Positions 26,746-30,856 of a stretch of 30,856 nt of DNA are shown piece by piece. Source of the stretch: Zygnema cylindricum (lineage: Eukaryota; Streptophyta; Zygnematophyceae; Zygnematales; Zygnemataceae); assembly GCA_037447655.1 (NCBI GenBank), contig JBBHKE010001539.1:402985-433840 (forward strand), in the 5' to 3' direction. A program made the translations under genes and the position numbers. The stretch's first letter is position 1; every line of letters starts with the position of its first letter. A model generated the notes under the pieces. It worked only from the letters and a program-made list of their open reading frames with translations. It made no database searches and had not been told where the DNA came from.

Positions 26746-29700
26746 GTAAGTTTAACTGGTTTTGTTTCTTTTTTTAATTTAATTTTGGGTTTTGGGAATC
26801 TTCTGGGGTTTTGGGATTCCTTTATAATAATTATTATTATATTTGTTATTATTATTTTCTTTTTGGGTATGTTTTTCGGTTGGTTATTTGGTTATTTAAC
26901 CATTTCTGGTATTGCTATCAAACAAATGGATTTACGATAAAAAATTACAATTTTTGAACATGAAAAATTTGCAAGAATCTCATATTTCCTTAACATTTTT
27001 TATTTCTTATTATTATTTTTTTTTTCTTTTTCCAGCTTGGAGGAGCACCGATGGAGGTCGTTTTATCGCGGAAATTTGAAAATGGAGGATGTCGTAAACA
27101 TGAAGAAGGGCAGTCTCAGGTAAGAGAGAGAGATAGAAAGAGAGAGAGAGAGAGAGAAAGAGAGACGGGAAGAGTGAGAGAGGGAGAGAGAGGCACAGAG
27201 AGAGGGAGAGAGAGAGAAAGAGAGGGAGGGAGAGGGACAGGGAGAGGGAGGGGAGAGAGTGAGGAAGAGGGGCGGGGGAAGGGAAGAAGAGAGGGAGACG
27301 GAGAGGGAGAGCAATTTTTAATTTTAATTAGGTTATGTTTTTTTTTTTTTTTTTTTTTGTCCATCAGAAAATAATCATCTAATCTATTTTTCAAGTTTCT
27401 CCCTCGATTTCTCCGACTACTTACACCTCCCTTTCCAAGTCACTCTCCCTCTCCTTCACTCTCTCCCTCTTTCGCTTTCTCCCTCTCCCTCTTCTTCTGT
27501 CCCTGTCACTCTCTTTCCCTTCTCCTGCTCTCCCTCCCTTTTCCCTCCTTTTCTTTTAGCCCCTTCACTCTCCCTTTCCCTTTGTCTCTCTCCTTCCCTT
27601 TCTCTTTGTCTCTCTCTCCTTCCCTTTCTCTTTGTCTCTCTCCTTCCCTTTCTCTTTGTCTCTCTCCTCTCCTTTCTCTTTGTCTCTCTCCTTCCCTTTC
27701 TCTTTGTCTCCTTTGACTTCATATTTCATCTCCCTCTTTCCCCCCATTCTCAAAACCTTTTAACATTTTCAAGAAAACTGTTATTTCAATATGCAAAACT
27801 TTCCTTTCCATCTTCTCTTTTTTTTATTGTTTTTCTTCAGCCTATAATTTCATTCATTCTTTCAATCATTTCTCTCCTTCTTCCTCTCCCTCTCCCTCTC
27901 CCTCCGCCTCCCTCCCTCTCTCCCTCCCTCTCTCCCTCCCTCCCTCCCTCTAATCAACATTCCCTTCACTCCCTCTCCCTAACACTCCCTTCCCTTCACC
28001 CCCCAGGATCGGTCTGGATGCTGGGGGAGGGACGGGAAGCTTTGCCGCCCGCATGGCTGCCTACAACGTCACGATTCTCACCACGGCCATGAATATAGAG
28101 ACAGTGGTGGGGAAGGTCAAGGTGAGGAGGGAGGGAGGGGGAGACAAAAGGGAGAGAAACACAGTTTTAGTCTCCAGTCTTCACTCATTCTGCGGTAGCC
28201 AAACTCTCCTGTCCTTGCTTGCACCGTAGTAGATATATATGCATATATAGGCCAGGCGGGCCATACACATGCTCGCTGGAGAGGTAAAGCCCTGAGGGCA
28301 GGGGGGAGGGAGAAGGGAAGAGGAAGGAGCAACTAAGGGAAGGAGAAGGGGAGAGGGAGAGAGGAAGAAGGCGCAAGAGCTGGGAAATAAAGTGATGAGG
28401 GCAAGAATAGAAGAGGGAGGAGGTGAGAGAGTGACATCATACTTTATTACTAACTGTTTATTCTTTCCTTTTTTCTTTTTGTCTTTTTCTCTTTTAGGGT
28501 TTGCCCTACATGGAGGCCATAGCCCTGAGGGGTTTGGTTCCTCTCCACCTCCCCCACCGGGCGAGGCTCCCTTTCTTCGATAACTCTCTCGATGTCGTAC
28601 ATTCGGTCAATTCAATTAAGTACTTACCTCTCGAGGAGTTCGAGGTGGGAATCTCTCTCTCTCTCTCTCTCCAATTTTCTTTCCCTCTCTCTCCCTTTCT
28701 ATCTCTCTCTCTCTCCCTCTCTCCTTTCTCCTTCTCATCGTTTCTCTCTCTCTCTCTCCCTTTCTTTCCCTTTTCCCTCGCTCTCTCCTTTCTCCCCTCT
28801 TCCTTTCCCTCTTTCTCTCCCTTCCTTTCCCTCTCTCTCTCCCTCCGTCTCTCTCTCTCTGTCTCTCAAACTCTGTCCCTGTCACTCTCTCTTTCCCGCT
28901 GTCTCCCTCTCTTGAAAACTAATGATGTTATAAATGTGAAAATTTCCTTGAGTGGATTAGCATCTATTATTGATACCCAATTTCAGTCATTTTTTTCGGA
29001 ATGTATTTTTTTGTTGTCATTAAATAAACTTAAGTCGATTATCTTTCTTTTATCACCCACAGTTGATATTGTCTCTCATCTTGTTAAAAATAAATACCAA
29101 GATAAATTTTATTTTCCTTAGTTTTCTTTTTGGGTTTTGAAAACTAGTTTTTCATATTTTTTTCCACTGTTGTTTTTCATTTTTTTTTATCACTTTTCTT
29201 TTTTCATTGGTTGTTTTTGTCTAAGGTTCACTCTTGATTTGTTACTTTTTTTTATGTGACTCTCTGCTGGGCTGTTTATGTTTTTTTTTACTTACTCCTT
29301 TTCAGTTTCCCTGTTTTTTCTATTATATTATTTATGTTTTTGTTTGTTTGTTTATTTATTTTTTTATTTGTTTGTTTGTTTTTTTTTGTGTTATTTGTTT
29401 CTTTATTTGTTTATTAATGCATTTATTTGTTTATTTATTTATTTGGTTGTTTGTTTATTTATTTATGTATGTATGTATGTATTTATTTGTTCGTTTATTT
29501 ATTTATTTATGTGTTTATTTGTTTGTTTTGTTTATTAATGTATTTGTTTGTTATGTACGCATCTATTTGTTTATTTATTTATTTTTTTGTTTATTTTTAT
29601 TTATGTAATTGTTTGTTTATTTATAATGCAGGAATTGGTAATGGAATGGGACCGAGTTCTCCGTCCCGGAGGCATCATGTGGTTTGAAATGTTCTACGCT

Positions 29701-29856
29701 CCCGTCACGGAAATGCCGTTATACATCGCTATTCTCGATTTATTGGGGTACAAACCTCTACATTGGAATTTAACGCCAAAACCGGATCCCGCGGAACGTT
29801 CCGGAGATCACGTGTATTTAAATTGTGTCATCGAAAAACCGGCCCGTGAGGATTGA
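25808..29856 (+). CDS. Golgi/ER type II membrane SAM-dependent methyltransferase, At1g29790-like
   Basis: Five exons, all with GT-AG and matching phases: 25808-26745, 27036-27119, 28007-28121, 28498-28644 and 29632-29856 (TGA), giving 502 residues. A short basic N-terminus precedes one membrane helix (about residues 11-32, IIKISLVIGAIFAFCLIVQQ), then a stem. The stem holds a Cys cluster (CPKCVSKVCPSCNC, 102-115) and a short coiled coil (about 125-157). The plant-specific lumenal block follows: ACPDDW, NCFSLPRRRC, LVEPLPYPRSLW, YCKSFECL, DCRNCFNL. The methyltransferase domain has motif I IGLDAGGGTGSFAARM for SAM binding, RLPFFDNSLDVVHS and RVLRPGG (post-motif). It resembles plant 'probable methyltransferase' proteins, whose acceptor is not firmly known; wall-polymer or glycan methylation is inference. 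All motifs are intact, so it is probably functional. Confidence 0.92.
27036..27119 (+). other. Methyltransferase exon 2
   Basis: 84 bases after TTTTTCCAG, ending TCTCAG|GTAAGA. It encodes LEEHRWRSFYRGNLKMEDVV then NMKKGSL, the linker before motif I. The codons at both ends are completed by the neighbouring exons (Asn and Arg). Confidence 0.9.
27120..28006 (+). repeat. Methyltransferase intron 2: GA block then CT minisatellite
   Basis: (GA)n from 27120 to 27310, poly(T) near 27340-27358, then pyrimidine DNA. At 27579-27711 a unit close to CTTTGTCTCTCTCCTTCCCT (plus TTCT, about 24 bp) repeats five times. A (CCCT)n tract precedes the acceptor. Confidence 0.8.
28007..28121 (+). other. Methyltransferase exon 3 (SAM-binding motif I)
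   Basis: 115 bases after CACCCCCCAG. It encodes IGLDAGGGTGSFAARMAAYN and the beta-strand VTILTTAMNIE. The most likely donor is AAG|GTGAGG at 28122. GTs at 28104, 28107 and 28116 are in the same phase. Confidence 0.88.
28498..28644 (+). other. Methyltransferase exon 4
   Basis: 49 codons after CTCTTTTAG: GLPYMEAIALRGLVPLHLPH, RARLPFFDNSLDVVHSVNSI, KYLPLEEFE. It ends GAG|GTGGGA in phase 0. Confidence 0.9.
28645..29631 (+). repeat. Methyltransferase intron 4: (CT)n and TTTATTTG arrays
   Basis: (CT)n at 28650-28910, then unique AT-rich sequence, then a degenerate array of TTTATTTG / TTTGTTTA at about 29330-29625 that runs to the acceptor. Open frames here (Phe/Leu/Val-rich or Ser/Leu-rich) are artefacts. 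Confidence 0.8.
29632..29856 (+). other. Methyltransferase exon 5, last
   Basis: 74 codons plus TGA after TAATGCAG. It contains the RVLRPGGIMWFEMFYAPV segment and ends VYLNCVIEKPARED. Third-codon choice is balanced and unlike the simple-sequence DNA around it. Confidence 0.92.
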
Positions 29857-30060
29857 TGAATCGATGAATCGGTAAATCGATGAATCGATAAATCAATAAA
29901 TTGATGAATCATGGAATCTGTAAATTGTGGAGTCGGTAAATCAGTGAATTGGCGAATCGGTTAATCAGCAAAAAGTTAAAAGTGACAAGTTGGTGGATTG
30001 GTAAATTGGCAAATCAAGAAATCGGTGGATCAGTGATTCAGTTTTATTGGTTTAACCGGT
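29854..30060 (+). repeat. Degenerate 8-bp repeat starting at the stop codon
   Basis: Units of eight bases with consensus RRTRAATC run directly from the TGA: GATGAATC, GGTAAATC, GATGAATC, GATAAATC and so on, regular for about 110 bases, then decaying. It forms the start of the 3' untranslated region. Confidence 0.8.
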
Positions 30061-30856
30061 TAAATTGGTAATCGGTGCATCGAGGAATCGTTGAAATGGT
30101 GGATTGATAAAAGCGGTGAACTGGTTAAAGCGGTTAAACCGATTGAATCGGCTACATTAGTTATATCGGTGAATGACCGGTGTTCTTTTTCTTTGTAAAT
30201 TTGTTTAACGGAGAAAAAACGGAATAGAACAGAAAGGAGAAAAAAGTGGAATAGAAGGGGAGGAAATGGTATGTAAACGGAGAAAAGATAGATTAGTGTG
30301 GAAAAAGATGGAAAGCAATAGGAGCAAGGAAAAGGGAGAAAAATGAAAGGTGATGGGGAAGGGAAGGGGAGGGAAGGAAAGGGAAGGGAAGAGAAGGGAA
30401 GGGAAGGGAAGAGAAGGGAAGGGAAGGGAAGAGAAGGGAAGGATGGAATTGGCAAGGATTTGGAGGAATCGGAAGAAAGGAATTTAACGGAATCTAACGG
30501 AATCGACGGAGCGGGAACGGAATAGATTCTAAAATTATTTTAAGAAAGATGGTTTATTTGTTGTAGCTCTTTTTTTAGGATTTGGAATAGGAGAAGATTT
30601 ATTTCGATTTATGTATTTTTTTATTCTTTTATTTTAGGTTTCGAAAAAATTGTATGCTATTTTTGGTAGATGAAAGTAAAAAATATGACAAGTGTGGTCA
30701 TAATTTTTTAAAAAAGTGATTAGAAATTGTGACTTTTTGACATGTAAAAAGAAAAAAAAATTCACTTTTTTTTACATGTTTTCACGTTTGATGTGTTTTT
30801 TTTAGCTTAAAAATGTTTTTGCTATAATGCAATTTTGTGATTATTTTTTTATTTGT
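30061..30856. other. Downstream DNA, low complexity
   Basis: Purine-rich and AT-rich DNA with no gene recognised. The frames at 30060-30525 come from the GGGAA repeat. Confidence 0.6.
30381..30440 (+). repeat. Three perfect 20-bp minisatellite copies
   Basis: The unit GGGAAGGGAAGAGAAGGGAA repeats exactly three times, flanked by imperfect GGGAA repeats from about 30357. Confidence 0.9.

Noticed and set aside
27456-27753. Arg/Glu/Lys repeat protein on the - strand
   Set aside because: Antisense of the CT minisatellite in intron 2.
28501-29121. 206-codon frame through methyltransferase exon 4
   Set aside because: The first 48 residues are exon 4, but the rest is Ser/Leu repeats translated from the (CT)n intron; the donor GAG|GTGGGA and exon 5 fit the family.
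29234-29687. Hydrophobic Phe/Leu/Val frames resembling membrane proteins
   Set aside because: Translation of the TTTATTTG array in intron 4; no real membrane protein.

Overview
This window is nuclear DNA from a green-lineage eukaryote (a streptophyte, that is, a land plant or a charophyte-grade alga). The evidence is a five-exon, plant-type membrane-anchored SAM methyltransferase of the At1g29790-like family, GT-AG introns throughout, and many short transposable elements. Intergenic DNA and introns are AT-rich and full of poly(T), poly(A), (CT)n and (GA)n tracts. I cannot name the species. A 60-bp run of degenerate TTAGGG-type hexamers lies in one intron, but a 60-bp interstitial run does not define the telomere of the organism.

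Layout: (1) 607-1629 (+): the last three coding exons of a gene that begins left of the window; product not recognised. (2) 1630-4315: repeat-rich spacer. (3) 4316-7797: a pile-up of inverted-repeat elements: two abutting elements sharing a terminal motif (4316-5818 and 5813-6276), a small MITE nested in the first, and a 1.5-kb foldback element. (4) 8078-10469 (+): the N-terminal and C-terminal parts of a nuclear speckle splicing regulator (NSRP1/CCDC55) homologue. The conserved middle is missing and there is an in-frame TGA, so it is probably a decayed copy or is damaged in the assembly. (5) 10470-14658: two copies of a dispersed repeat, and a possible two-exon gene fragment near 12.7-13.0 kb. 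(6) 14659-20272 (-): a gene for a very long coiled-coil protein of about 1,280 residues in five coding exons. All exon phases match, but the large first exon carries two frameshifts and one in-frame stop. (7) 20273-25200: spacer with a hAT-like non-autonomous element (7-8 bp target duplication), two further MITE-like elements, a near-perfect 219-bp hairpin and one possible isolated exon. (8) 25808-29856 (+): the intact methyltransferase gene, 502 codons, with a long GA-repeat leader and introns full of CT/GA and TTTATTTG repeats. (9) 29857-30856: downstream DNA that starts with an 8-bp degenerate repeat beginning at the stop codon.

The genes do not form a pathway; they are unrelated neighbours in repeat-rich chromatin. 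I see no new multi-gene system. The points most worth following are the family of elements sharing a CACCG...ATCG-TATTA end, the foldback elements, the nested insertion with its own empty-site copy, and whether the coding breaks in two genes are biological or assembly errors.
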